Assembly: GCA_002427605.1 (NCBI GenBank)
Contig: DIRT01000023.1
Location: 1 to 64,000, forward strand
Direction: 5' to 3'
From: Bacteroidales bacterium UBA5429
Lineage (GTDB): Bacteria > Bacteroidota > Bacteroidia > Bacteroidales > WCHB1-69
Length of the DNA stretch: 64,000 nt
Positions 16,316-23,774 of the stretch are shown in pieces. The position numbers were made by a program, and so were the translations under genes. How positions within the stretch are numbered: position 1 is the stretch's first letter; each line of letters starts with the position of its first letter. The notes under the pieces are model-generated. The model was not told where the DNA came from, made no database searches, and saw only the letters and a program-made list of their open reading frames with translations.

Positions 16316-17269
16316 TTATCCCTTTAATAACTCCAACCTAACCTCCAATAAATCAATATATTTGATCTGATTTTCGGGTGATAGAAAGGAGGATTTAATG
16401 GTTTGTTTCATTTTTTCTTCTGCCTTAATGAAGCGCTCAAAGGCGTTTGAAATCTGTTTTTCAGCTAATTGTAATTTCAAACCTAGATTAATAAAATCAG
16501 ACTTGGTCAGTTTCCTTTTCTTGCCCCCAATGGTTAGTGCCATCTCTTCCTTATCTTCCGGAAGATGTAGATTTACATTCAGTAGGTCGTAAGCCGGCGA
16601 CAAAACCCAATCCTGACCGGATAAAATCAAAGAGAAGTTTTTTAAATGCATGTCATTATTTCCCGTGATATAACTGAAAATCACGACTTCAAAAAGTCGA
16701 AGCAAATCGAGTAACGTATTGGATGAGTGCTCTTTGACTGCTTTTCCCACCTTTTCGACAGAGCTTTTATATTTATTTGAAGCTTCTAAAATCTGAAACA
16801 TGTCCAACATGTGAATTTTCTCTCCCGTTTCCGTACGGTCTATCCGTTTGGTTAGATAAGAAAGTTCTCCCGACTTCAATCGAATCAACGTGGATGGCAC
16901 AACGGAAATACCACAAAGTTCAGCCATTCGCATAGTCAGATGTTCATTTGCAGGCATTTGAGGAAACAGTTCATTTTGAGGTTTCAAAATATAGTTTCCG
17001 CCTAAAGTACCCATTAAGGTTAGTCGTCCTTTTCCGCTATCCTCTAATACATTTTTTATAAAGCCCAAAGAGAGTTTAGGTTGCACACCGGTAACTACTA
17101 CAGAATTTTCAATCACTTCTTTGGCTAACTCAGCCATCTCTGATAAGGTGTAATCCAAAATCGGTGGTTCGGGAGTTCCAAAAAACTGAACACAACAGGA
17201 AGGATGAAAATCACCTTCTGTGTCCAACTTTTGATAGCAATATAAACAGTTCTTACTCATTTTCTTCAT
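16316..17269 (-). CDS. HipT/HipA-type serine/threonine kinase toxin (core)
   Basis: A 317-residue kinase-fold toxin of the HipA superfamily. It opens with a Cys-rich knuckle (CLYCYQKLDTEGDFHPSCC), then the Gly-rich/Ser loop region VVTGVQPKLSLGF, the ATP-site Lys in NYILKPQ, the catalytic loop GNNDMHLKNFS near residue 210, and the metal-binding SPAYDLLN near 232. All kinase residues are present. In this family the targets are aminoacyl-tRNA synthetases (GltX for HipA, TrpS for HipT); the target here is unknown. It lacks the N-terminal subdomain of classical HipA, which is encoded by the preceding gene, with an overlap of 17 bases. Start uncertainty: M1 or M4. Confidence 0.88.
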   Translation of the reverse strand: MKKMSKNCLYCYQKLDTEGDFHPSCCVQFFGTPEPPILDYTLSEMAELAKEVIENSVVVTGVQPKLSLGFIKNVLEDSGKGRLTLMGTLGGNYILKPQNELFPQMPANEHLTMRMAELCGISVVPSTLIRLKSGELSYLTKRIDRTETGEKIHMLDMFQILEASNKYKSSVEKVGKAVKEHSSNTLLDLLRLFEVVIFSYITGNNDMHLKNFSLILSGQDWVLSPAYDLLNVNLHLPEDKEEMALTIGGKKRKLTKSDFINLGLKLQLAEKQISNAFERFIKAEEKMKQTIKSSFLSPENQIKYIDLLEVRLELLKG

Positions 17270-17591
17270 TTATTATAATGGGAATGACACTCACAGCACC
17301 AATACAATTTTTACAACATGCCAATAGCAAGCCCATACGATCATTCGGATTCAATTTCCAACTTTTAGAGGCGATCTCCAGCAACCAACCTTCCGGGATT
17401 AATCCTTCAAAAAAGGGGAATAACCGATTCTCTTTATACACCTGATCCGAAACAGGCATGGAAAAGGTGATCGGTTGATTAGGAAATCGTTCGATATACT
17501 CTTTATCGTATTCAAACCAGTATTCTCCATCGTTGGTTTCCGTAATGACCCCGGCAAATTGATCCTGATAAAACACTTTTCCTTGTCTCAT
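17253..17591 (-). CDS. HipS-like protein (HipA N-terminal subdomain)
   Basis: A 112-residue protein that matches the N-terminal subdomain of HipA (VFYQDQFAGVITE, YWFEYDKEYIERFP, ITFSMPVSDQVYKE, LFPFFEGLIPEGWLLE, LLLACCKNCIGAVSV). In the three-gene HipBST systems this separate piece counters the kinase. It overlaps hipB by four bases (ATGA) and hipT by 17 bases, so the three are translationally coupled. It could instead be described as the N-terminal half of a split HipA; no frameshift scar is visible between the two, and both overlaps look designed. Confidence 0.85.
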   Translation of the reverse strand: MRQGKVFYQDQFAGVITETNDGEYWFEYDKEYIERFPNQPITFSMPVSDQVYKENRLFPFFEGLIPEGWLLEIASKSWKLNPNDRMGLLLACCKNCIGAVSVIPIIINEENE

Positions 17592-17800
17592 GATTCAATC
17601 TCTTTATGGTTCACCGGTGCCAATTTATGTCCAAACATCATCAAAACCTGATTCACTTTGACCAGACTCAAATTCTCTTTGCCTTGCTCAATTTTTCGAA
17701 CAACAGTAAGCGCCACTCCTGCCCTATCAGCAAACTCCTGCTGGGTCAAATTGGCTTCTTTCCGTTTTGTCTTAACTAAATTTGCTAAACTCAATCTCAT
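17588..17800 (-). CDS. HipB-like antitoxin, HTH (Xre family)
   Basis: A 70-residue helix-turn-helix protein: LTQQEFADRAGVALTVVRKIEQGKEN is the HTH core, followed by LSLVKVNQVLMMFGHKL. It should bind the operator upstream and repress the module. The ATG at 17800 is preferred over the TTG at 17818, since the promoter box lies at 17828-17835. It is the first gene of the hipB-hipS-hipT operon. Confidence 0.88.
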   Translation of the reverse strand: MRLSLANLVKTKRKEANLTQQEFADRAGVALTVVRKIEQGKENLSLVKVNQVLMMFGHKLAPVNHKEIES

Positions 17801-17827
17801 GATTATATGCTTTTGCAATTATTTTTG

Positions 17828-17835
17828 CAAAAATA
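17828..17835 (-). promoter_or_regulatory. Putative -7 box (TATTTTTG) of the hip operon
   Basis: On the minus strand TATTTTTG lies 27 bases ahead of the hipB ATG and is part of a wider inverted repeat (TTGCAA, 6 bases, TTGCAA) spanning 17813-17830. Confidence 0.6.
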
Positions 17836-17881
17836 CTAAAATTATATCTAAAAACATATAAAATGTGAAAAAAGTATTATT

Positions 17882-17901
17882 TTATATGTAATTACATATA
17901 A
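17882..17901. promoter_or_regulatory. Perfect 20-bp palindrome, probable hip operator
   Basis: TTATATGTAATTACATATAA reads the same on both strands. Further half-sites (CATATAA at 17855, TTATATG at 17803) flank the promoter box, as expected for cooperative HipB binding. It lies between hipB and the 3' end of mnmE. Confidence 0.7.
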
Positions 17902-17919
17902 GCATCATACACAACACCT

Positions 17920-19299
17920 CTACTTCCCAATACAAAAATGCCCAAAAATGGTATTGAGGATTTCGTCTGTGGTGATTTCTCCGGTGATTTCTCCAAGGTA
18001 GTGAAGAATATGATTGAGGTCTATGGTAATGATATCTGTAGGCAATCCTTCGGCTAAACCTTCTTTGATCTGTTTAATTGAGTCTTCAATTTTCAAAAAG
18101 AGATCGTAGTGTCTTACATTGGTGAGGAGAGTATTGTCAGTGATAGCATATTTATTGATTTGAGATGCCAACACTTCTTTTAACAGATCAATATTTACAT
18201 TTTTTCTTGCAGAAATATACACGATTTCATATTCATTCCAGGTTGAGAAACGGGATGGGAAATCTTCCAACTTATCGATCTTATTCGCTACAATGATAAA
18301 CACTTTGTTGATAAAATCAGTTTCATTTTCCAAAAAGAGAAGTTCCTGTTCTACTTCTTCAATTGTGGTTTCAGTGATATCCACAAGATATAAAATTACT
18401 TCTGCGCGATCTATGGCTTTGAAAGTTCTCTCAATACCATAGCTTTCTACTTCATCTTTAGTGATTCTAATACCGGCAGTATCAATAAAACGAAAGTTGA
18501 TTCCATCGATGGTAAAGTTATCCTCAATGGTGTCTCGTGTAGTTCCGGGAATATGGGAAACAATAGCACGATCTTCATCCAGAAGCACATTCAACAGGGT
18601 TGATTTGCCCACATTAGGCTTTCCGATAATTGCTACGGGAATCCCATGTTTAAGCACATTACCCACTTTAAAGGATTGGATTAAAGCGGTTACATCGGTT
18701 TGCAATTCATCCAACAGTTGGTTGAATTGTTTCCTATCAGCAAACTCAACATCCTCTTCACTAAAATCGAGTTCCAGTTCCATTAATGCTGCCAACTGCA
18801 CAAACTGAGCACGCAACTCTTTGATTCTGTTTGTAAAATTACCTTTCAGCTGATTGATTGCCAGACGGTGTGACGCTTCCGATTGTGAATTAATCAGATC
18901 TGACACTGCTTCTGCCTGGGGAAGGTCCATCTTGCCATTCAAGAATGCTCTCATGGAGAACTCTCCCGGTTTCGCTATCCGAGCTCCTGCCTGAATTAAC
19001 AGTTGCAAAATCTGTTCCTGAATATAGGTTGATCCATGGCAGACTATTTCTACCATATTTTCTCCTGAGAAACTCTTGGGAGCCACATATTTAATCAATA
19101 CTGACTGGTCAATCAGGCGATCCGCATCAAAAAGTTCGTATAATTTTGCCTGATTGGGGTCTTGCGACAGTATCTTCTGGGGATCTTTTAACAGCTTTCC
19201 GGTAATCTCAAAAGCTTTAGATCCTGAAACTCTAATTACAGCCAACGCACCTCTACCCGGAGGTGTTGCCACTGAACAAATTGTATCGACCATATTCAT
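17920..19299 (-). CDS. mnmE: tRNA modification GTPase MnmE
   Basis: A 459-residue GTPase which, with MnmG, makes the cmnm5 modification at U34 of certain tRNAs. It has the N-terminal tetrahydrofolate-binding domain (TICSVATPPGRGALAVIRVS, GEFSMRAFLNGKMDL), a G domain with GKPNVGKSTLLN (P-loop), DTAGIR (switch II) and ANKID, and the C-terminal FCIGK motif with the essential Cys. The start was set to the ATG at 19299, because the promoter box lies at 19320-19327; the longer frame to 19371 would run through the promoter. The length then matches family members (about 450-460). Confidence 0.95.
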   Translation of the reverse strand: MNMVDTICSVATPPGRGALAVIRVSGSKAFEITGKLLKDPQKILSQDPNQAKLYELFDADRLIDQSVLIKYVAPKSFSGENMVEIVCHGSTYIQEQILQLLIQAGARIAKPGEFSMRAFLNGKMDLPQAEAVSDLINSQSEASHRLAINQLKGNFTNRIKELRAQFVQLAALMELELDFSEEDVEFADRKQFNQLLDELQTDVTALIQSFKVGNVLKHGIPVAIIGKPNVGKSTLLNVLLDEDRAIVSHIPGTTRDTIEDNFTIDGINFRFIDTAGIRITKDEVESYGIERTFKAIDRAEVILYLVDITETTIEEVEQELLFLENETDFINKVFIIVANKIDKLEDFPSRFSTWNEYEIVYISARKNVNIDLLKEVLASQINKYAITDNTLLTNVRHYDLFLKIEDSIKQIKEGLAEGLPTDIITIDLNHILHYLGEITGEITTDEILNTIFGHFCIGK

Positions 19300-19319
19300 A
19301 ATCCTATATGTTTTTTTTG

Positions 19320-19327
19320 CAAAATTA
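19320..19327 (-). promoter_or_regulatory. Putative -7 box (TAATTTTG) for mnmE
   Basis: On the minus strand TAATTTTG lies 20 bases ahead of the mnmE ATG and fits TAnnTTTG. Confidence 0.65.
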
Positions 19328-19398
19328 AGAAAAATAGAATGCAAAAAATCCTTTTTGAGGATTTCCATCATAAGATTACGTAATTTTAGCCTAAAAAG

Positions 19399-20550
19399 TT
19401 ACATTATTGAATCATATAACAGTTGAATTGTGATATGATCTGTCAAAGCAATTCCAGCTTCCGTTAAAATCAAATGATCATTTTCAATTTGATACCATGC
19501 CTTATTTAACAGCGCAATCTCATTCATTATATGAGCATGATAAGCTACTCCAAAATGCTCCTCTATTTTCTTTAAGTTGATCCCTTTAGTAGTTCGTATG
19601 GTAAGCAATACTCTTTCATTATAATGATCTGTTAGAGAAAGCTCTTCAACCTCGAAATAGCTTTCTCCGGCTTCAATTGCTTCACAATAAGCCTCTGTAG
19701 AGGGTACATTCCAGTAGCGTTTTTCTCCATCAAAACTGTGCGCTGAGGGTCCAAATCCCAAATAATGAGTACTATCCCAATAGGCACTATTATGCTTGGA
19801 TTCATATCCTGGAATAGCAAAATTGGAAATCTCATAGCGTTTTAACGGAGAATTTGCAATCTTTTCCAGTAACAGATTCATATCTCCGAGAGCGATATTT
19901 TCATCCATATCTTTACCTACCTGATAGGCTGAAGGTTTCTTTTGTGCCAACTCTTTGTATAGAATGCTATTTTCTTCCAAGGTGAGAGCATAGGCAGAGA
20001 GGTGTTGAATGGGCTGAGAAAGAGCCACCTCCAGGTCATGGAGCCACTCCTTCCCCCCCCTGATTATAATTCCATAAATCAAATCTATCGAAATATTATC
20101 AATCTGAGCCTCACGGATATGCCGGATGCCCTCTAATGCTTGCTGTGCAGTATGTCGGCGACCCAAAAAGTGCAAAACGCGATCATTAAAGGATTGCACC
20201 CCCATACTAATTCTATTGACACCCAATTCTTTCAACGCACGTAAATAATCGAACTTAGCCTGTTCAGGATTAATTTCAACCGTAAATTCAATCTGAGGGG
20301 CTATCTTAAAGTGATGTTTCAGCGCCTCAACAACCAGTGCCATATCCTCGGTAGGAGTTAACGAGGGAGTTCCTCCACCAAAATAGATAGTTTGCACAGT
20401 TTCTCTTTGAAGCTCACCTGCACGCAATTCAATCTCTTTCAGTAAAGCTTGAATAAATCTTTTCCGGGTATTCAGGCTTGTTTCAGAGTAAAAATTGCAA
20501 TAGCGACATTTGGAATTGCAATACGGAAAGTGGATGTAAATAGCACTCAT
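19399..20550 (-). CDS. hemW: HemW-like radical SAM heme chaperone
   Basis: A 383-residue radical SAM protein of the coproporphyrinogen oxidase-like group. The cluster motif CNSKCRYCNF (CxxxCxxC plus Phe) starts at residue 11, followed by YFGGGTPSL and VNRISMGVQSFND. HemW proteins bind and deliver heme to respiratory enzymes and lack oxidase activity; the Phe after the third Cys fits HemW rather than HemN. The loop usually reading DLIYGLPGQT is DLIYGIIIRGGKEW here, encoded by a G8 run (C8 on the plus strand, 20053-20060), an odd replacement in a conserved spot. It lies downstream of tRNA-Glu but beyond that gene's terminator. Confidence 0.9.
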   Translation of the reverse strand: MSAIYIHFPYCNSKCRYCNFYSETSLNTRKRFIQALLKEIELRAGELQRETVQTIYFGGGTPSLTPTEDMALVVEALKHHFKIAPQIEFTVEINPEQAKFDYLRALKELGVNRISMGVQSFNDRVLHFLGRRHTAQQALEGIRHIREAQIDNISIDLIYGIIIRGGKEWLHDLEVALSQPIQHLSAYALTLEENSILYKELAQKKPSAYQVGKDMDENIALGDMNLLLEKIANSPLKRYEISNFAIPGYESKHNSAYWDSTHYLGFGPSAHSFDGEKRYWNVPSTEAYCEAIEAGESYFEVEELSLTDHYNERVLLTIRTTKGINLKKIEEHFGVAYHAHIMNEIALLNKAWYQIENDHLILTEAGIALTDHITIQLLYDSIM

Positions 20551-20560
20551 TGTTAAAAAT

Positions 20561-20590
20561 AAAAAAAAGCAGTCCTATCGTAGAACTGCT
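20561..20590 (-). terminator. Rho-independent terminator after tRNA-Glu
   Basis: On the minus strand AGCAGTTCTA, loop CGA, TAGGACTGCT, then seven or more T: a 10-bp stem with one mismatch. It separates tRNA-Glu from hemW. Confidence 0.85.
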
Positions 20591-20593
20591 TTG

Positions 20594-20667
20594 TACCGCA
20601 TAGGGGATTCGAACCCCTGATCTTCAGGATGAAAACCTGATGTCCTAGGCCTCTAGACGAATGCGGC
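20594..20667 (-). tRNA. tRNA-Glu (anticodon UUC)
   Basis: Read on the minus strand it folds as a full cloverleaf: acceptor GCCGCAT with ATGCGGT (G-U first pair), the D-arm with GTCTAGAGGCCTAGGAC, anticodon arm CAGG-TTTTCAT-CCTG with TTC, T arm AGGGG-TTCGAAT-CCCCT. The discriminator is A and CCA is not encoded. The T-loop sequence TTCGAAT and the D-loop fit bacterial tRNA-Glu. Confidence 0.97.
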
Positions 20668-20693
20668 ATTTGGTCTTTCTTGTTTTCAGAGCG

Positions 20694-20701
20694 CAAAAAT
20701 A
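20694..20701 (-). promoter_or_regulatory. Putative -7 box (TATTTTTG) for tRNA-Glu
   Basis: On the minus strand TATTTTTGCGC lies 26 bases before the tRNA 5' end. The rest of the gap to 20968 (about 270 bases) holds a GGTTGTCAACC palindrome near 20818 and nothing else I can identify. Confidence 0.65.
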
Positions 20702-20968
20702 CAACTTTTTTTGATATAAACTGACTTTCTCTGAAAAATATTCTTAAAGCATTCATTTCCAGGGGAATATTTTTTATCATGAACACTAAAAATCCTCTTT
20801 TTGAGCGATTTTAAAGGGTTGTCAACCTTTTATTTTAGAAGAATAAGCTCATTTTTTTACAAAAAAGGAAATATTACAACATTCTTTCACTCTTCCATTG
20901 AAGAGTCCAAAATCTCAAAAGTGATTCATTTATTTTTAAATCGAGACGAACAATTCGAATTATTTATA

Positions 20969-20976
20969 TACTTTTG
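20969..20976 (+). promoter_or_regulatory. Putative -7 box (TACTTTTG), near-leaderless ccsB
   Basis: TACTTTTG ends five bases before the ccsB ATG, so the transcript likely starts at or next to the start codon. Confidence 0.65.
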
Positions 20977-20981
20977 TACTC

Positions 20982-22217
20982 ATGAATAAATTGAGTCGAA
21001 ATTTTTGGCGATTCCCCTGGAAGCTGAAACAAGCGTTTGTAATCGCTTTGAGTTTTCCTTTGATTGGACTCTTGTTGGACCTCGTAACAAGCAGAGATTC
21101 GGTCTGGATTCCACAATTTCCGTACAATCTCATCACATTTCTACTCTTTATCGCACTGATCGGACTAATCTCTTTTAGGTACAAAAAGAGCAAATTAGTT
21201 CAATTTCTGTCCTGCATACCGGCAAGCATCTCCGCCATTACAGTATTTATTGGTGTCCTGCTGCTGATGGGACTGATTCCTCAACATCCTGACTCAACGC
21301 CCTTTGCAATACAACTCCGTCTCAACGACATTTTGAATTCCGGCATCTTCCTTTTCTCGCTTATCTACCTGCTTATCATCCTCACATTCACGATTTTCAC
21401 CCGCGTTTATCCTTTCCGTTGGCGGAATCTGCCTTTTCTTTTGAATCATGTTGGGTTATTAATAATATTGGGGGGGGCCACAATGGGTTCTTCGGATCTG
21501 TATCGTCTGAAAATGTTATGCGCATACGACACGCCGGTCTGGTACGGCACTGATCAAAGAGGAAAGCAGTATAAACTTCCTTTTGCCATTGAATTGAAAA
21601 AGTTCCATATCGATTATTATGATCCTGAACTGGTATTGATAGATAGAGAAACTCAAGAAGCGGTAAAAATTAAAGTTAAACCGGATGCTTATGTAAAAAG
21701 AGGAAAGAAAGTCAATTTTAACGATGAAGTCAAGATTACTATCGACACCTTTCATCGTCATGCCTTTGAATCGAAGAAAATATTTCTTCCTGCTGAAAGA
21801 CCGGGTAATACCCAGGCGGTCAAAGTGAGAGTCTATGACGCAGCAACCCAAAAAACATGGAAGGGATGGATCTCCGCCGGTAGCTTTATTCAATATCCTC
21901 ATCGGATAAAATTACAGCACTACGATTTGGGATTAGCGCCTCCCAAACCTAAGAAATATAGTTCTGAATTCAAACTCTATGAACCTGGTAAAGAACCCGA
22001 AACTATCACTTTAGTAGTCAATAAACCTGTTCGAAGCATGGGATGGAAACTATACCAGGTAAGTTATGACATACGAAAAGGGAAATGGTCGGAATATACC
22101 ATCATTGAAGCTATAAAAGACCCCTGGCTTCCATTGGTTTATATCGGTTTCTACATGCTTTTGGCAGGGGCTTTATTATTAATTTGGCAGGGAGCTAATT
22201 TGAATAGAAATGGATAA
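20982..22217 (+). CDS. ccsB: Cytochrome c biogenesis protein CcsB/ResB-like
   Basis: A 411-residue membrane protein of system II cytochrome c maturation. Membrane segments lie at about residues 15-35, 45-63, 70-92, 105-130 and 140-165 (FLLNHVGLLIILGGATMGSSD holds the conserved His). A large periplasmic ResB-type domain covers residues 180-370, and a last membrane segment is near 385-405. With CcsA it carries heme across the membrane and attaches it to apocytochromes. The ccsA gene overlaps its end by eight bases. A run of eight G (21470-21477) encodes part of the LGG segment; slippage there would break the gene. Confidence 0.88.
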   Translation: MNKLSRNFWRFPWKLKQAFVIALSFPLIGLLLDLVTSRDSVWIPQFPYNLITFLLFIALIGLISFRYKKSKLVQFLSCIPASISAITVFIGVLLLMGLIPQHPDSTPFAIQLRLNDILNSGIFLFSLIYLLIILTFTIFTRVYPFRWRNLPFLLNHVGLLIILGGATMGSSDLYRLKMLCAYDTPVWYGTDQRGKQYKLPFAIELKKFHIDYYDPELVLIDRETQEAVKIKVKPDAYVKRGKKVNFNDEVKITIDTFHRHAFESKKIFLPAERPGNTQAVKVRVYDAATQKTWKGWISAGSFIQYPHRIKLQHYDLGLAPPKPKKYSSEFKLYEPGKEPETITLVVNKPVRSMGWKLYQVSYDIRKGKWSEYTIIEAIKDPWLPLVYIGFYMLLAGALLLIWQGANLNRNG

Positions 22218-22995
22218 TTTAATCACCTACTATATTGTCGCCGGCTCCATCGTGCTGATTGGATTAATTGCAACTTTGCTTGCTTTCATTGAGAAAGAAA
22301 AAAAGTTGCCATTGATCTTTCTAACTATCGGCATATTATGGTTAGGATTCTATATTGCCGTGTTATGGTATAAAATGGGTCATGCTCCCATGAAATCATT
22401 GGGAGAAACACGTTTGTGGTATGCTTTTTTCCTTCTCTTTATTGGTTCCATCCTCTATCTGAGATGGGAATACAAGTGGATACTGCTCTTCAGTGTCCTG
22501 ATGACAGACCTGTTTCTAATTTTCAACATCATCTACCCGGAAAACTTTGACACTTCCCTGATGCCGGCTCTCCAAAGCTACTGGTTTGTTCCCCACGTGA
22601 TCGTCTACATCTTTGCCTATTCGATGATGAGTATCGCTACCCTATTCTCCTTCAAGGGATTATATCAAATGAGAAAGAAACGTTGGAACACCCAAAGCCT
22701 GAACATTATAGATAACTTAGTCTATATTGGATTTGCTTTCCTCACTTTTGGAATTATTTTTGGTGCCATGTGGGCAAAAGAAGCCTGGGGACACTATTGG
22801 AGTTTCGACCCTAAGGAGACCTGGGCACTAATCACCTGGCTCATGTACTTACTCTATTTGCACTACAGAAAATTCAAAAATCAAAATGTTCGAATCACAC
22901 TGATTATATTAATTATCGCCTTTTTGATGCTCTTAACATGCTGGTTTGGAGTCAACTACCTCCCCGCAGCCGCGAAAAGTATTCACGTCTATTAA
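22210..22995 (+). CDS. ccsA: Cytochrome c biogenesis protein CcsA
   Basis: A 261-residue integral membrane protein (about eight membrane segments) of system II cytochrome c maturation. The heme-handling WWD domain is WGHYWSFDPKETWALITW near residues 195-212, with flanking His residues in VPHVIVYIF, YLHYRK and SIHVY. It is coupled to ccsB by overlapping start and stop. No cytochrome gene is present nearby, so its client cytochromes are encoded elsewhere. A composite heptamer array begins directly after its TAA. Confidence 0.93.
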   Translation: MDNLITYYIVAGSIVLIGLIATLLAFIEKEKKLPLIFLTIGILWLGFYIAVLWYKMGHAPMKSLGETRLWYAFFLLFIGSILYLRWEYKWILLFSVLMTDLFLIFNIIYPENFDTSLMPALQSYWFVPHVIVYIFAYSMMSIATLFSFKGLYQMRKKRWNTQSLNIIDNLVYIGFAFLTFGIIFGAMWAKEAWGHYWSFDPKETWALITWLMYLLYLHYRKFKNQNVRITLIILIIAFLMLLTCWFGVNYLPAAAKSIHVY

Positions 22996-23026
22996 AGGTA
23001 GAAGGTAGAATGATTTCGGATTTCGG
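22996..23026 (+). repeat. Composite heptamer array at the ccsA stop
   Basis: AGGTAGA twice, AT, GATTTCG twice, then GAATTTAA, beginning at the first base after the stop codon and in sense orientation. A short TTTCGAC pair follows at about 23047-23061. Confidence 0.85.
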
Positions 23027-23059
23027 AATTTAATTCTTAATGTTTATTTCGACTTTCGA

Positions 23060-23165
23060 CTTTTAAATTTTTTTCTTTTTTTTTGAAATAAAATAAAAGG
23101 GGGGCAGGATAGATTTTCCTCTTCAGTTATATCATTTCCCCACTCTGAAATATTGTACCTTTTAA
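23060..23165 (+). repeat. Dispersed poly-G element, copy 3
   Basis: Plus-strand order: T/C tract, AAATAAAATAAAA, GGGGGGCAGGA, a variable segment, then CATTTCCCCACTCTGAAA and TACCTTTT. It shares its G-run and TTTCCCCACTCT blocks with the copies at 12.5 and 51.3 kb, here in the opposite orientation to the 12.5 kb copy. It overlaps the end of a gene remnant. Confidence 0.75.
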
Positions 23166-23308
23166 GAGAAATAGTGTGCAATTAAGAAATGCAAATCGGA
23201 TTGTTTATCTATTGCCATCATGGTTGGTTTATTGAAAACTCCTTTAACAGTAGATTGATCATTAAACTTTTCACTCCAAATCTTGTCAAGATTATAAATT
23301 TTTGATTC
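23162..23308 (-). pseudogene. Gene remnant, unrecognised (about 48 codons)
   Basis: On the minus strand an open stretch reads DKIWSEKFNDQSTVKGVFN, KPTMMAIDKQSDLHFLIAHY, then FS and stop. It looks like real protein sequence but has no start, and its upstream end runs into the four-unit heptamer array. It is bracketed by a heptamer array and a poly-G element. The family is unknown to me. Confidence 0.4.
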
Positions 23309-23335
23309 CGAAATCCGAAATCCGAAATCCGAAAT
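23308..23335 (-). repeat. Tandem heptamer array (CCGAAAT x4)
   Basis: Four perfect units, inverted relative to the GATTTCG units at 23012-23025. The array ends seven bases before the -7 box of the next gene, as at 12.65 kb. Confidence 0.9.
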
Positions 23336-23341
23336 TTATTA

Positions 23342-23349
23342 TATCTTTG
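23342..23349 (+). promoter_or_regulatory. Putative -7 box (TATCTTTG)
   Basis: TATCTTTG followed by TAGGTTATAAT lies 15-20 bases ahead of the lipoprotein start codons; the same box and context appear at 12663. Confidence 0.7.
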
Positions 23350-23363
23350 TAGGTTATAATACA

Positions 23364-23759
23364 ATGTTTATGAAACGTAAAATCATCCTTATAATAGTTT
23401 TGGTAAGTCTTGTTGCAGGGTTCCATTCCTGTGTTGATCCTTTTGGCTTTGACGCTGATTTATTGATCGGCAAGTGGTCGAGACCTTCTCCTTTTGCTAC
23501 ACCGGAATATCCCGGCGATGAGTATTATCGCTACGATGAAGGTGGATTGGGCGTAACCTGGGACACCTCAGATGATGTTACTGAAGAGGAAGCTCAAAAG
23601 TTCACCTGGAGTGTGAATGGCTCCAGACTTACTTTAGTTCACGAGATTGAGATGGGAGGAAGCGTTACCAAAATCTATACCCTCTCTACTCTCACCTTTG
23701 ACAAACTTATTTACAAGGATGAATTCGGCAAAGTTTATACATTTCAAAAAGTTCAGTAA
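23364..23759 (+). CDS. Lipocalin-like lipoprotein
   Basis: A 131-residue predicted lipoprotein: a hydrophobic N-terminus ends in AGFHSC, with Cys at about residue 22 as the lipidation site. The mature part starts with LIGKWSRPSPF and continues with FTWSVNGSRLTLVHEIE, IYTLSTLTFDKLIYKDEFGK and TFQKV, the pattern of small single-domain beta-barrels of the lipocalin-like group common in Bacteroidota. Its ligand is unknown. M1 and M3 (23370) are both possible starts. The AsmA-like gene follows 15 bases downstream. Confidence 0.72.
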   Translation: MFMKRKIILIIVLVSLVAGFHSCVDPFGFDADLLIGKWSRPSPFATPEYPGDEYYRYDEGGLGVTWDTSDDVTEEEAQKFTWSVNGSRLTLVHEIEMGGSVTKIYTLSTLTFDKLIYKDEFGKVYTFQKVQ

Positions 23760-23774
23760 CCTTCAATTCCCACT

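Noticed and set aside
18461..18808. 115-codon plus-strand frame in mnmE
   Set aside because: Antisense to the GTPase domain; no start signal.
20553..20786. 77-codon minus-strand frame
   Set aside because: It spans the tRNA-Glu gene and its terminator; no coding features.
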